Source: Litoreibacter roseus
GTDB lineage: Bacteria > Pseudomonadota > Alphaproteobacteria > Rhodobacterales > Rhodobacteraceae
Direction: 5' to 3'
Length of the DNA: 64,000 nt
NCBI RefSeq assembly: GCF_009811795.1
Contig: NZ_BLJE01000004.1
Coordinates: forward strand, 124,001-188,000
The notes under the pieces are model-generated. The model was not told the DNA's origin and did no database searches. It saw only the letters and a program-made list of their open reading frames with translations. Made by a program: the position numbers and the translations under genes. This document shows, piece by piece, positions 25,573 to 35,838 of the stretch (position 1 is the stretch's first letter; each line of letters starts with the position of its first letter).

Positions 25573-27321
25573 ATGGGTATCGAGTCGAAGTTCACGTCGT
25601 TTGTGGGCGCTGAGAGTGTCAGTGCGCTTATGGACAGACTTCATGCGCGACTGAGCGCGCGGGAAGCACCAGCCACAGCCTTCGTATCACAACCTCAGAT
25701 TCAAACTTTTGGCTCCCATGCACGCGGGATGCAACTGAAGGTAGGAAACTACCTGTTTGGCGGTCAGCTTATCGAAGCGCCGGGTCAAAGTATCTGGGAT
25801 CTGACCTCGACCGACAGCTCCGTCGATCTTGAGTTGCATGGATTTGGCTGGCTCGATGATCTGGCAACCGTAGGCGACGAGGACGCATGCCGGATTGCGC
25901 AAAACTGGACAGCCGAATGGATCGCGCGGTTCGACACTGGTAGTGGCGCAGGGTGGCGCCCCGATCTGACCGGTCGCAGGATGATCCGCTGGATCAACCA
26001 CGCAACCCTGCTTTTGCGTGGCCAGAACTCTGCTGCGAGTGAAGATTTCTTCAGGTCGCTGACGCACCAAGCCGGGTTTCTCGCCCGTCGTTGGTCCGGT
26101 GCTGGACAGGGATTGCCGAAATTCGAAGCGGTCACCGGCCTGCTCCATGCCGGTCTCAGTCTTGAAGGCATGAGTGACCTGATCAAGGTCGCGACGGATG
26201 CTTTGGATCGCGAATGCCGAGATCAGATTGACAGTGAAGGCGCGTTGCCCACCCGTAATCCTGAAGAATTGCTGGAAGTTCTGACACTTCTGATTTGGGC
26301 CGAGATTGCCTTGCGGGAAGCCAAGCATCAGCCGTCCGCCGCGCATCTTGACGCAATCTCTCGGATTGGGCCTTGCTTGAAACGCCTGCGTCACGCGGAT
26401 GGGGCGCTCGCGCGGTTTCACGGCGGCGGACGCGGCATCGAAGATCGGCTGACCTACGGCCTCGCGTATTGCGGCGATCTGCCTGCACCGGAAAAAGACA
26501 CGGCAATGGGGTTCGCTTGTCTTGCTGCTGGGAAAAGCACGGTAATCTTGGATGCGGGTCAGGCGCCGGCCACGGCGGCATCTCAAAACGCTCATGCCAG
26601 TGCCTTAGCCTTCGAGATGACGTCCGGTCGCTGCCCGATCATCGTCAATTGCGGCAGTGGTGCCAGCTTTGGACAGGACTGGCGCAGGGCCGGTCGGGCA
26701 ACTCCGTCACACAGTACGCTCAGCGTCAACGGTGTGTCATCGGCGTTGATCAGTCAGCATGGCTCCGGCGAATACCTCAACAAAGGTCCCAAAACTGTAA
26801 CGCTGTCGAAAAGCGATGACGGTGCGGGTCTTCATCTAGCGGCCTCCCATGACGGCTATGCGTCTCAGTTCGGTCTGGTACACCACCGCGGCATCGGGAT
26901 GAGCCACAATGGAAGTATGTTGTGTGGCGTTGATCGGTTCGAGGCTTTTTCGGACAGCCAGAAACGACGCTTCGAAGACCACATGAATGAAACGCTTTTT
27001 GAAGGCGTGGCCTACGCGATCCGCTTCCATACCCACCCCGATGTATCCGTCGAGTTGGACTGCGGTGGGGCAATGGTGTCGTTGGTGACGCCATGCGGCG
27101 AGACATGGGTGTTCCGCTTCGATGGACCCGCTGCATTGTCGGTCGAGCAGAGCGTTTACCTCGAAAAAGGCAGATTGAGGCCCCGCGCGACCAAACAGAT
27201 CGTTTTATCTGGCCGCGTCATGGAGTATGCGAGCGACGTCAGCTGGAATCTGACGCACGCGCAGTCTTCCAACGCAAAGACATGTGGGGCGGTCAACACT
27301 CCGGAGCTGGCACAGGACTGA
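25573..27321 (+). CDS. Heparinase II/III family protein
   Basis: A 582-residue protein with an alpha-helical toroid N-terminal half ([42 protein letters not shown]) and a C-terminal beta-sandwich ([37 protein letters not shown]), as in heparinase II/III-type polysaccharide lyases. No signal peptide is evident, which is unusual for a lyase and may mean cytosolic action on oligosaccharides or a non-lytic role. It sits between the RNA methyltransferase and purH, all on one strand with short gaps, a setting with no obvious polysaccharide theme. Substrate unknown. Confidence 0.8.
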   Translation: MGIESKFTSFVGAESVSALMDRLHARLSAREAPATAFVSQPQIQTFGSHARGMQLKVGNYLFGGQLIEAPGQSIWDLTSTDSSVDLELHGFGWLDDLATVGDEDACRIAQNWTAEWIARFDTGSGAGWRPDLTGRRMIRWINHATLLLRGQNSAASEDFFRSLTHQAGFLARRWSGAGQGLPKFEAVTGLLHAGLSLEGMSDLIKVATDALDRECRDQIDSEGALPTRNPEELLEVLTLLIWAEIALREAKHQPSAAHLDAISRIGPCLKRLRHADGALARFHGGGRGIEDRLTYGLAYCGDLPAPEKDTAMGFACLAAGKSTVILDAGQAPATAASQNAHASALAFEMTSGRCPIIVNCGSGASFGQDWRRAGRATPSHSTLSVNGVSSALISQHGSGEYLNKGPKTVTLSKSDDGAGLHLAASHDGYASQFGLVHHRGIGMSHNGSMLCGVDRFEAFSDSQKRRFEDHMNETLFEGVAYAIRFHTHPDVSVELDCGGAMVSLVTPCGETWVFRFDGPAALSVEQSVYLEKGRLRPRATKQIVLSGRVMEYASDVSWNLTHAQSSNAKTCGAVNTPELAQD

Positions 27322-27349
27322 CGACTTCCGAGCCTGCGAAAGGGTAAAA

Positions 27350-28933
27350 ATGACCGACCTCGTCCGCGTGCGCCGCGCGCTGCTTTCCGTTTCCGACAAA
27401 GCGGGGCTGATAGACCTTGCCCAAGCCCTCAGCAATCAGGGGGTCGAGCTTCTGTCGACCGGCGGAACAGCGCAGGCGATCCGCGATGCAGGCCTCAAGG
27501 TTCGGGACGTCTCCGAGGTGACCGGGTTTCCTGAGATGATGGACGGGCGGGTCAAGACGTTGCATCCCATTGTGCACGGTGGGCTTTTGGCTCTGCGCGA
27601 CAACAGCGACCACACGGATGCGATGGACGCCCACGGCATCGGGGCGATCGATTTGCTGGTCGTGAACCTCTACCCGTTCGAAGAAACCGTCGCGAAAGGC
27701 GCGGACTATCAGATGGCGATTGAAAACATCGATATAGGTGGCCCGGCAATGCTGCGGTCTGCCGCAAAAAACCATCAGTTTGTGAATGTCGTCACGGATG
27801 TGGAGGATTACGAGGCTTTGCTGTCCGAGATGGCGGCAAACGAAGGCGCGACGCGTTATGCGTTTCGGCAACGCCTTGCCTTGACTGCTTATGGACGCAC
27901 CGCTGCCTATGACACCGCAGTGTCAACTTGGCTCGCGACCAAAAGTGGGACAACAGCGCGGCGGCAGAGCTTTACGGGAACACTATCCCAGACCCTGCGG
28001 TATGGGGAAAACCCCCATCAAGGCGCTGCGTTTTACGTTGATGGCACGCGCGATCCCAGTGTCGCGACTGCCACCCAGCTGCAGGGCAAAGAATTGTCCT
28101 ACAACAATATCAATGACACAGATGCGGCCTTTCAGATGGTGGCTGAATTTGATCCCGCAGTTGGGCCCGCCTGCGCAATCATCAAGCACGCAAATCCCTG
28201 TGGTGTTGCGCGGGGCGAAACACTGCGCGAGGCATACGCGAACGCATTCCGCTGTGATCAGACCTCTGCATTCGGTGGCATCGTCGCCCTGAACCAACCG
28301 CTTGACGGCGAGACGGCAGACGAAATCGCGCAGATCTTTACCGAAGTCGTGATTGCCCCCGGCGCAGATCAAGCGGCCCGAGAGGTGTTTGCGGCGAAGA
28401 AAAACCTGAGGCTGCTGATCACCGACGGTTTGCCTGATCAGAACGCGGGTCTCACCTTTAAGCAGGTTGCGGGCGGAATACTGGTGCAAGACAAAGATGT
28501 TGGTCGTATCGAGAAGGGCGACCTGAAGACCGTCACCAAGCGCGCGCCAAACGAGCAGGAGATGGAGGATTTGCTGTTCGCATGGACAGTCGCCAAGCAT
28601 GTCAAATCCAACGCAATCGTCTACGCGAAGAACGGGGCGACTGTTGGGATCGGTGCGGGTCAGATGAGCCGTGTGGACTCTACCCGTATCGCCGCCCGAA
28701 AAGCACTGGATATGGCGGACGTTCTGAAACTTGATAGGTCACCAACGCAGGGCGCGGCCGTAGCCTCCGACGCGTTTTTCCCTTTTGCGGATGGCCTGAT
28801 CACGGCGGCTGAGGCTGGCGCAACAGCGCTGATCCAACCGGGTGGCTCCATGCGCGATGAAGAGGTAATCGCGGCGGCGGATGAGCTTGGTCTTGCGATG
28901 GTCTTCACCGGCATGCGTCATTTCCGGCACTGA
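27350..28933 (+). CDS. purH: Bifunctional AICAR formyltransferase / IMP cyclohydrolase
   Basis: A 527-residue enzyme for the last two steps of de novo purine synthesis. The N-terminal IMP cyclohydrolase ([48 protein letters not shown]) is followed by the AICAR transformylase ([45 protein letters not shown]). The ATG at 27350 begins the conserved N-terminus; the open frame upstream overlaps the heparinase gene. lspA follows after 4 bp. Confidence 0.97.
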   Translation: MTDLVRVRRALLSVSDKAGLIDLAQALSNQGVELLSTGGTAQAIRDAGLKVRDVSEVTGFPEMMDGRVKTLHPIVHGGLLALRDNSDHTDAMDAHGIGAIDLLVVNLYPFEETVAKGADYQMAIENIDIGGPAMLRSAAKNHQFVNVVTDVEDYEALLSEMAANEGATRYAFRQRLALTAYGRTAAYDTAVSTWLATKSGTTARRQSFTGTLSQTLRYGENPHQGAAFYVDGTRDPSVATATQLQGKELSYNNINDTDAAFQMVAEFDPAVGPACAIIKHANPCGVARGETLREAYANAFRCDQTSAFGGIVALNQPLDGETADEIAQIFTEVVIAPGADQAAREVFAAKKNLRLLITDGLPDQNAGLTFKQVAGGILVQDKDVGRIEKGDLKTVTKRAPNEQEMEDLLFAWTVAKHVKSNAIVYAKNGATVGIGAGQMSRVDSTRIAARKALDMADVLKLDRSPTQGAAVASDAFFPFADGLITAAEAGATALIQPGGSMRDEEVIAAADELGLAMVFTGMRHFRH

Positions 28934-28937
28934 TCCC

Positions 28938-29405
28938 ATGCGTATCCTGACCCTGTCGGCCTTCTTTGCTTTTGCGATTGATCAGCTTTCTAAGTTGCTG
29001 GTCGTGCATGTGATGGATTTAAAGACGGTCTTGCGGATAGATGTTCTGCCGCCGCTGTTGAATTTCCGTATGGGTTGGAACACCGGGATCAACTTCGGCC
29101 TTCTTTCGTCGAGCCCCGATATCATGCGGTATGTTCTCATTGGGTTGGCGGTTGTGATCTCGGCGTGGTTGGTCTGGTGGTCCCGCAGGACTCTCAGTCG
29201 CCGCATCACGTTGACGGGCGCGGGTCTGATCATCGGCGGTGCGCTCGCAAATGCTTTGGACCGCGTGATCTATGGCGCGGTGGCAGATTTTCTGAACATG
29301 TCCTGTTGCGGGATTACCAATCCCTATACATTCAACTTGGCCGACGTTGCGATTTTCGCCGGTGCGTTTGTGCTGGTCGCGTTTGACGACACAAAGATTG
29401 CATGA
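28938..29405 (+). CDS. lspA: Lipoprotein signal peptidase II
   Basis: A 155-residue inner-membrane aspartyl protease that cleaves prolipoproteins. It shows four hydrophobic helices and both catalytic aspartates, in GGALANALDRVIYGAVADFL and FNLADVAIFAGA, plus the conserved FRMGWNTGINFGLL. The start at ATG 28938 is 4 bp after purH. The next gene encodes a lipoprotein, a likely client. Confidence 0.95.
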   Translation: MRILTLSAFFAFAIDQLSKLLVVHVMDLKTVLRIDVLPPLLNFRMGWNTGINFGLLSSSPDIMRYVLIGLAVVISAWLVWWSRRTLSRRITLTGAGLIIGGALANALDRVIYGAVADFLNMSCCGITNPYTFNLADVAIFAGAFVLVAFDDTKIA

Positions 29406-29441
29406 GAAAATACGCGAGTGTGCAAGGTAAGGATTGAAGTG

Positions 29442-29954
29442 ATGCGGACGAAAATGATCATGGTTCTGGGTGTCTGCGCCTTGACGATGTCTGCCTGCTC
29501 AGGTGAGCGTGATCCGCGTCTTCTGAACGTTCGCTCTGATGGGCAAGGCCCCGATGAGTTCGCGGTTCTGCCAAACAAGCCGCTTACCTTGCCGGACACA
29601 TACAACGCACTCCCCGAGCCCACGCCCGGGGCGGCAAACCGCGCTGACATAGATCCTATAGCTGACGCGACCCGCGCGTTGGGTGGCAACCCGAATGGGG
29701 GTATCAGTGACGGTGGTTTGGTTGCCTATGCCAGCCGGTACGGAACAGATCCAAACATCCGCACGACGCTCGCATCCGAAGATCTGGAATTTCGTCGTCG
29801 CAACGATGGCCGACTTCTGGAGCGGCTCTTTAACGTGAATGTGTACTACGAGGCGTATAGCGATCAGTCGCTGGATCAACACGCAGAATTGGACCGTTTG
29901 CGCAGGCGCGGTGTGCGAACAGTTTCGGCCCCACCAGAGGGTGCCGCTGAATAA
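29442..29954 (+). CDS. DUF3035 lipoprotein (BamF-like)
   Basis: A 170-residue lipoprotein with the lipobox LTMSAC at about residues 13-18 and the DUF3035 pattern PDEFAVLPNKPLTLPDTYNALPEPTPG. Some genome annotations call such alphaproteobacterial proteins beta-barrel assembly machine subunit BamF; I cannot confirm this from sequence. It follows lspA by 36 bp and precedes two M16 peptidases, so the block may form an envelope-related operon. Confidence 0.75.
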   Translation: MRTKMIMVLGVCALTMSACSGERDPRLLNVRSDGQGPDEFAVLPNKPLTLPDTYNALPEPTPGAANRADIDPIADATRALGGNPNGGISDGGLVAYASRYGTDPNIRTTLASEDLEFRRRNDGRLLERLFNVNVYYEAYSDQSLDQHAELDRLRRRGVRTVSAPPEGAAE

Positions 29955-30041
29955 CACAAGTCTCACGTGATTGTGGTGTGACGTTGAAATGAGAATTGCT
30001 CAAACCATTTCTCAACACAGAGTATTCGCGAAAGGACAATT

Positions 30042-31385
30042 ATGCGCCGTCTCCTGACCGCTCTGGTCTTTACATGCCTCGGGACAGCAAACCTGCAGGC
30101 CGCCGAAAACATCACGACCTTCACGTTGGAAAACGGCCTGGAGGCTATTGTGATTGAGGATCACCGGGCCCCCGTCGTCGTTCATATGCTGTGGTACAAG
30201 GCCGGGTCGTCTGATGAAAAACCCGGCGTGTCCGGCGTGGCGCATTTCCTTGAACATCTGTTGTTCAAAGCCACCGACACGCTGGCATCCGGAGAATTCT
30301 CGGAAATTGTCGAGGCAAACGGCGGATCGGACAACGCATTCACTTCATGGGACTATACCGGATATTTTCAGCGGGTTGCTGCGGATCGCCTTGATCTGAT
30401 GATGAAGATGGAAGCGGACCGGATGAGAAATATCCGCCTGACGGAAGAAGATATCGTAACGGAGCGGGACGTCATCCTCGAAGAACGGGCCCAACGAACA
30501 GACAGCGACGCCGGGGCTCTGTTCGCCGAACAAAGGCGCGCCGCGCAGTTTCTCAATCATCCCTATGGAATCCCAATCGTCGGCTGGCGCCATGAGATGG
30601 AGCGTTTGACAATGGAGGACGCACTCGACTTCTACCGTACGTTCTACGCGCCAAATGCTGCTATTCTTATCGTCGCGGGCGACGTTGACCCTGCCGAAGT
30701 CGAGGAGCTTGCAAAGAAGTACTACGGTCCACTTGAGCCAACCGTCGGGTTGCCCGAACGCGAGCGCCCGGCAGAGCCGCCCCATCTGGCAGAACGCAGA
30801 ATACTCTATGAGGATCCACGTGTCGGGCAGCCTTACGTCATCCGGACATATCTCGCGCCGGAGCGAGACCCCGGCGCACAGGAGGAAGCCGCTGCCCTCA
30901 CGTTGCTGGCAGAGATATTGGGCGGAAGTCCCACAACCTCGGTTTTGTCCCGTGCGCTCCAAATCGATACACAGAAAGCCGTTTACGCCACCGCGTTTTA
31001 TCAAGGTATTTCTTACGATGACACGACCTTTGGTATCTTGATGGTGCCGAACCCAAGTCTGACGCTGCAAGAGGCTGAGGACGAGTTGGACGCTGCGGTG
31101 GCGCAATTCATGCAAGACGGAGTAGACGCGGAACAGCTTGCCCGGGTGAAGTCTCAATTGCGGGCGTCTGAAATCTATGATGATGACAATGTAAGTGGGG
31201 TTGCCCGGCGTTATGGTGCTGCGCTGACCTCTGGCCTCACGGTCGAAGATGTTCAAGCTTGGCCAGATATTCTGAACGCAGTTACCGCTGAGGACATCAT
31301 GGCAGCTGCCGAACGGGTGTTTGATCGCGATAAGGCCGTAACAGGCTGGTTCCGAAAACCATTGGCTGAGGAGGTCACACAATGA
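30042..31385 (+). CDS. M16 family zinc metallopeptidase (catalytic subunit)
   Basis: A 447-residue exported peptidase. A signal peptide (LLTALVFTCLGTANLQA) is followed by the inverted zinc motif HFLEH at residues 68-72 and the distal Glu in the EEDIVTERDVILEERAQR helix. This is the active partner of a pitrilysin-like pair. AAAGGA precedes the ATG. It overlaps the second M16 gene by 4 bp, so the two chains are probably made in equal amounts and form a periplasmic heterodimer, by analogy with mitochondrial processing peptidase. Confidence 0.92.
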   Translation: MRRLLTALVFTCLGTANLQAAENITTFTLENGLEAIVIEDHRAPVVVHMLWYKAGSSDEKPGVSGVAHFLEHLLFKATDTLASGEFSEIVEANGGSDNAFTSWDYTGYFQRVAADRLDLMMKMEADRMRNIRLTEEDIVTERDVILEERAQRTDSDAGALFAEQRRAAQFLNHPYGIPIVGWRHEMERLTMEDALDFYRTFYAPNAAILIVAGDVDPAEVEELAKKYYGPLEPTVGLPERERPAEPPHLAERRILYEDPRVGQPYVIRTYLAPERDPGAQEEAAALTLLAEILGGSPTTSVLSRALQIDTQKAVYATAFYQGISYDDTTFGILMVPNPSLTLQEAEDELDAAVAQFMQDGVDAEQLARVKSQLRASEIYDDDNVSGVARRYGAALTSGLTVEDVQAWPDILNAVTAEDIMAAAERVFDRDKAVTGWFRKPLAEEVTQ

Positions 31386-32692
31386 TCCGTCTGTTTCTGG
31401 CCGCTTGTCTGGCCGTCGTGTTCAGCCAGCCTGCGCGGGCCGTCGACATTCAGGAAGTCGTCTCGCCGGGCGGGATAAAGGCTTGGCTTGTGGAAGAGCC
31501 ATCAATCCCATTCATGGCCCTGGAAATATATTTCGCCGGTGGCGCGTCCCTTGACCGCGAGGGGAAGCGAGGCGCGATCAATTTGATGACGGGCATGATT
31601 GAAGAAGGCGCCGGAGACATGGACGCGGCCGCTTTCGCGGCCGCCCGGGAAGAGTTGGCGGCAAGCTATGGCTTCGATGTCTATGATGATAGCCTAACAG
31701 TTTCAGCCCGCTTCCTGACGGAAAATCGCGACGAGTCTATCGCATTGCTGAAACTTGCTTTGACAGAGCCTCGATTTAGCGAGACGGCGTTGGAGCGCGT
31801 GCGTGGTCAAGTGCTGTCTGGCATTTCGTCCAGCCTGAAAGACACCAACGATATCGCAAGCGCCAAGTTCGATGCGTTGGCGTTTGGCGGGCATCCCTAT
31901 GGCTCGAAGACGACAGGAACGATCGAAAGTGTCACCGCGCTCACCCGTGATGACATCGTGACCGCGTTCCAAGACACGGTCGCTCGGGACCGCTTATATA
32001 TCGGCGCTGTCGGCGACATCACAGCCGATGAACTGGGCATACTGCTTGACGAGCTTTTGGGTGATTTACCGGCGACTGGCGCATCGATGCCCGGCGAAGC
32101 AGAATATCTGCTGGATGGCGGTAAGACAGTTGTTTCTTTTGACACTCCTCAATCCGTCGCGCTGTTTGGTCATCAGGGGCTTGCGCGCGATGATCCTGAT
32201 TTCTTCGCGGCTTACGTGATGAATCAAATTCTTGGGGCAGGTGGTTTCGGGTCCCGTCTTATGGACGAGGTGCGCGAGAAACGCGGCCTGACCTACGGCG
32301 TCTACACCTATCTCGTCCCGAAGGACCACGCGGCGCTGTATATGGGTCGTGTAGCCTCCTCAAATGATCGGGTCGCCCAGGCTATCGAAGTGATAAAAGA
32401 CGAGTGGGCAAAGATGGCCACTGAAGGTGTCACCCAAGAAGAACTTGATGCGGCGAAGACCTATCTGACCGGGGCCTATCCGCTTCGGTTTGACGGGAAT
32501 GCGCCAATCGCGCGTATCCTTGCAGGCATGCAAATGGACGAGCTACCAATCACGTATATCGACACGCGGAACGATAAGGTCGATGCCGTAACACTTGACG
32601 ATATCAAGCGTGTTGCAGCGCGGATCATGCAGCCGGGTGAACTGCATTTCGTTGTCGTTGGGCAGCCGGAGGGGTTATCTGCTTCCAACTAA
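31382..32692 (+). CDS. M16 family peptidase-like protein lacking the zinc motif (non-catalytic subunit)
   Basis: A 436-residue exported paralogue of the upstream peptidase. A signal peptide (LFLAACLAVVFSQPARA) is present. The HxxEH motif is absent; the equivalent region reads GAINLMTGMIEEGAGD. The C-terminal half keeps the substrate-binding element QILGAGGFGSRLMDEVREK with REKRGLTYGVY. It is expected to pair with the catalytic subunit and shape its peptide cavity. Confidence 0.9.
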   Translation: MIRLFLAACLAVVFSQPARAVDIQEVVSPGGIKAWLVEEPSIPFMALEIYFAGGASLDREGKRGAINLMTGMIEEGAGDMDAAAFAAAREELAASYGFDVYDDSLTVSARFLTENRDESIALLKLALTEPRFSETALERVRGQVLSGISSSLKDTNDIASAKFDALAFGGHPYGSKTTGTIESVTALTRDDIVTAFQDTVARDRLYIGAVGDITADELGILLDELLGDLPATGASMPGEAEYLLDGGKTVVSFDTPQSVALFGHQGLARDDPDFFAAYVMNQILGAGGFGSRLMDEVREKRGLTYGVYTYLVPKDHAALYMGRVASSNDRVAQAIEVIKDEWAKMATEGVTQEELDAAKTYLTGAYPLRFDGNAPIARILAGMQMDELPITYIDTRNDKVDAVTLDDIKRVAARIMQPGELHFVVVGQPEGLSASN

Positions 32693-32743
32693 AGCAGACT
32701 TGCCAGTGGTAGAATCGCGGGCGGGCGTGCTATCCCTTGCGGT

Positions 32744-34570
32744 ATGAACGCGCCCAACCGCAATATAAGCTCTGAACTACCTGTCATCCGTCAACTGGAT
32801 GAGATTGCGATCAATCGCATCGCAGCGGGCGAAGTTATAGAGCGCCCTGCATCTGCTGTGAAAGAACTGGTAGAGAATGCGCTTGATGCTGGCGCTACAC
32901 GGATTGATTTGACCATAAAGGACGGGGGACGCTCCTTGATCCGTGTCAGCGACGACGGTCACGGAATGCCTGCTGAAGCGTTGCCAATCGCGTTGAGCCG
33001 CCATGCGACATCGAAGATCGACGGCTCTGACCTTTTGAATATTCAGACATTTGGTTTCCGGGGGGAAGCGCTTCCATCCATGGCAGCTGTGGGGCGGATG
33101 ACCATTACCTCGCGCGCGATCGGGGCGGATGCGGCGTCGACCATTTCCGTGGCGGCGGGGGGTGTTGGACCAGTAAAACCGGGGGCCCTGAGCAAGGGAA
33201 CTTTGGTGGAGTTGCGGGATCTTTTCCATGCGACGCCAGCGCGGCTCAAGTTTCTGCGGTCGGACCGCGCTGAAACCCAAGCGATCTCAGATGTGATCAA
33301 GCGCCTCGCCATGGCTGAACCCTATGTTGGCTTCACGATACGTGATTGCTCCAAGGATGATGGCGGTCGGGTTACCTTCCGGGCCGACGCGCAAACGGGC
33401 GATCTTTTCGATGCCTTGGGGGACCGGCTACGGCAGATCATGGGGGCGGAATTTCGGGAAAATGCACTGCTGATTGATGCTGAGCGCGAGGGCCTTTGCC
33501 TAACCGGTTATGCTGCTTTGCCGACGTATTCGCGCGGGGCCGCCGTTGCTCAATATCTTTTTGTAAATGGACGCCCTGTCCGGGACAAACTCTTGGTCGG
33601 TGCACTGCGGGGCGCTTACTCGGATTTCCTCAGCCGCGACAGGCATCCTGCATGCGCGTTGTTTCTGGAGTGTCCGACGGACCGAGTTGATGTGAACGTG
33701 CATCCTGCGAAGGCTGAAGTGCGGTTCCGTGATCCGGGTTTGGCGCGAGGTTTGATCGTCTCCGCTTTGAAACATGCGCTCGCCGATGCCGGTCACCGGG
33801 CGTCGACGACAGTGTCTGCCGCGACCCTCGGTGCGTTTCAGCCCGAACCTGCGACACCTCGTAGTTATCAGATGGATCTGAAATCGCGTCCGGCTCCTCT
33901 ATCTACCGAGTTTATGTCACCCGGCTTCGGAGAAGCGGCACCGACCTTCGTGCCGCCAGAGGCCGTCGAGCCACAAGCAGATGAGCCGGACCATCCCCTT
34001 GGCGTTGCGCGCGGACAGGTTCACGAGAATTATATCATTGCCCAAACGTCAAACGGTATGGTCATCGTTGATCAACACGCGGCTCATGAGCGCCTTGTCT
34101 ATGAAAAACTTAAACGTCAGATGGCGGAAAACGGCGTGGCGGCGCAGGCGTTGCTGATCCCGGAGATTGTCGGAATGTCTGAAGCTGACGCAGCACGCTT
34201 GCTTGAGCAGGCGGACGGTCTGGCTCAAATTGGGCTCACCATCGAAGCGTTCGGTGCCGGCGCCGTCGCCGTCCGTGAAACCCCAGCAATTCTTGGCACG
34301 GTCAATGCCGAAGCATTGGTGCGCGATGTTCTGGACGAGCTTGATGATCTTGGGCAGACGCAGTCGGTCCATGATCGCATAGAAGCCGTGCTCAGCCGGA
34401 TTGCCTGTCACGGCTCCATCCGTTCCGGTCGGTGGATGCGTGGAGAAGAGATGAACGCCCTTCTTCGTGAGATGGAAGCGACACCCCACTCAGGGCAATG
34501 CAACCACGGTCGCCCGACATATGTGGAGTTGAAGCTTTCCGACATTGAGCGACTTTTCGGACGCACATGA
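32744..34570 (+). CDS. mutL: DNA mismatch repair protein MutL with endonuclease motif
   Basis: A 608-residue mismatch repair protein. The GHKL ATPase is visible as IAAGEVIERPASAVKELVEN with ENALDAGAT, DDGHGM and GFRGEALPSM. The C-terminal domain carries DQHAAHERLVYE at about residues 443-454, the DQHA(X)2E(X)4E metal site of MutL endonucleases, and CNHGRPTYVEL near the end. So this MutL should nick DNA itself, as expected in organisms without MutH. It overlaps rmuC by 4 bp. Confidence 0.96.
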   Translation: MNAPNRNISSELPVIRQLDEIAINRIAAGEVIERPASAVKELVENALDAGATRIDLTIKDGGRSLIRVSDDGHGMPAEALPIALSRHATSKIDGSDLLNIQTFGFRGEALPSMAAVGRMTITSRAIGADAASTISVAAGGVGPVKPGALSKGTLVELRDLFHATPARLKFLRSDRAETQAISDVIKRLAMAEPYVGFTIRDCSKDDGGRVTFRADAQTGDLFDALGDRLRQIMGAEFRENALLIDAEREGLCLTGYAALPTYSRGAAVAQYLFVNGRPVRDKLLVGALRGAYSDFLSRDRHPACALFLECPTDRVDVNVHPAKAEVRFRDPGLARGLIVSALKHALADAGHRASTTVSAATLGAFQPEPATPRSYQMDLKSRPAPLSTEFMSPGFGEAAPTFVPPEAVEPQADEPDHPLGVARGQVHENYIIAQTSNGMVIVDQHAAHERLVYEKLKRQMAENGVAAQALLIPEIVGMSEADAARLLEQADGLAQIGLTIEAFGAGAVAVRETPAILGTVNAEALVRDVLDELDDLGQTQSVHDRIEAVLSRIACHGSIRSGRWMRGEEMNALLREMEATPHSGQCNHGRPTYVELKLSDIERLFGRT

Positions 34571-35811
34571 TCCAGATTGGTGCTCTGTCCCTGGATTTGG
34601 ACGACCCGCTTGTTCTGATCGGCATAGCTGGAATCTGTCTGGTTTTGCTGATCCTGGTTCTTTTGATTATCACCGTCAGGTCTGCCGGACGCGCGGCTCG
34701 AATGGCTGAGCCTTTGGCCCAACAGGTCGGTGTCCTCAACGCGGCCATGCAAGGCCTTGGCGCGAAACAAGAGCGTTTGACCGGTGGTCTGGAAGCCGTG
34801 TCGCAATTCCAGACGCAATCAACTCAGGCGATGGATACACGTCTCGCACAGATGCAGCAGAACATGAACGAAACGCTGCAAGCCTCGGCTTTGCGGTCGG
34901 CGCGGTCCCTGTCGGATCTGCAGGAAAAGATGAATGACACGCTTCATGGCTCATCCGAGAAAACGACGAAGTCTTTGACCCAGTTACAGGAACGTCTGGC
35001 AACAATCGACAAGGCGCAAACCAACATCGAGAAGCTATCAGGGGATGTTCTCAGCTTGCAGGACATCTTGTCGAACAAGCAGACAAGAGGCGCGTTCGGC
35101 GAAATCCAACTGAATGATATCGTCTCAAAAGCCTTGCCCGCTGACAGCTACACCCTTCAGGCGACCCTTTCGAATGGGCGTCGGGCGGATTGTCTGATCG
35201 ACCTGCCGAACCCGCCTGGTCCGATCGTGATTGATGCGAAGTTCCCGCTGGAAGCGTACGAAGCGCTGGTGAACGCAGAGACAAAGGAGGCCGCGACCCG
35301 CGCCTTGTCTGGTCTGAAGCAGGCCGTTCGGGCGCATATCGCCGCGATCTCGGAACGCTATTTGATCGAAGGGGAAACCGCGGACGGTGCCTTGATGTTC
35401 CTTCCGTCCGAGGCCGTCTATGCAGAACTTCATGCGCGACTTCCGGACGTTGTGCGGGAAGGGTTCGCCGCGCGCGTTTGGATCGTATCACCGACGACCT
35501 GCATGGCGACGCTGAACACGATGCGAGCGATCCTGAAAGATGCCCGAATGCGGGAGCAAGCAGGCGCTATCAGGAAAGAGCTTGGATTGCTTTATAAGGA
35601 TGTGGACCGCCTTGGCACGCGGGTTGAGAACCTCGACCGGCATTTTGGACAGGCCTCAAAGGATATAGCAGAGATCAAGATTTCCGCAGAGAAAGCAGGT
35701 ACGAGGGCCCGCAGGCTCGACAGTTTCGAGTTTGAAGAGGTAGAGGATCGCGATCAGAGCGATGCAGTAGTTGCGCTAGAGCCCAAAAAGAAAGGGCCAG
35801 CGCAAGGCTGA
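34567..35811 (+). CDS. rmuC: DNA recombination protein RmuC
   Basis: A 414-residue protein with an N-terminal membrane helix (LVLIGIAGICLVLLILVLLI, about residues 11-30), a long coiled coil (about residues 60-165) and a C-terminal nuclease-like domain (GAFGEIQLNDIV; VIDAKFPLEAYEALV; DGALMFLPSEAVYAEL). RmuC limits inversions at short repeats. The coupling to mutL by an ATGA overlap supports a genome-maintenance operon. Confidence 0.93.
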   Translation: MIQIGALSLDLDDPLVLIGIAGICLVLLILVLLIITVRSAGRAARMAEPLAQQVGVLNAAMQGLGAKQERLTGGLEAVSQFQTQSTQAMDTRLAQMQQNMNETLQASALRSARSLSDLQEKMNDTLHGSSEKTTKSLTQLQERLATIDKAQTNIEKLSGDVLSLQDILSNKQTRGAFGEIQLNDIVSKALPADSYTLQATLSNGRRADCLIDLPNPPGPIVIDAKFPLEAYEALVNAETKEAATRALSGLKQAVRAHIAAISERYLIEGETADGALMFLPSEAVYAELHARLPDVVREGFAARVWIVSPTTCMATLNTMRAILKDARMREQAGAIRKELGLLYKDVDRLGTRVENLDRHFGQASKDIAEIKISAEKAGTRARRLDSFEFEEVEDRDQSDAVVALEPKKKGPAQG

Positions 35812-35814
35812 CCC
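35785..35814 (-). terminator. Terminator for chrR within the 3' end of rmuC
   Basis: Read on the minus strand, GGGTCAGC (35814-35807) pairs with GCTGGCCC (35801-35794) over 8 bp including one G-T pair, with a 5-base loop, followed by TTTCTTTTT (35793-35785). It terminates chrR and overlaps the last codons of the convergent rmuC. On the plus strand the same stem is followed by TCTCT and may also act. Confidence 0.75.
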
Positions 35815-35838
35815 TCTCTAGATTGTCTTGCTTGTCAC

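Noticed and set aside
31382-32692. Second active M16 peptidase
   Set aside because: The HxxEH zinc motif is missing at the expected position, so it is treated as the non-catalytic partner.
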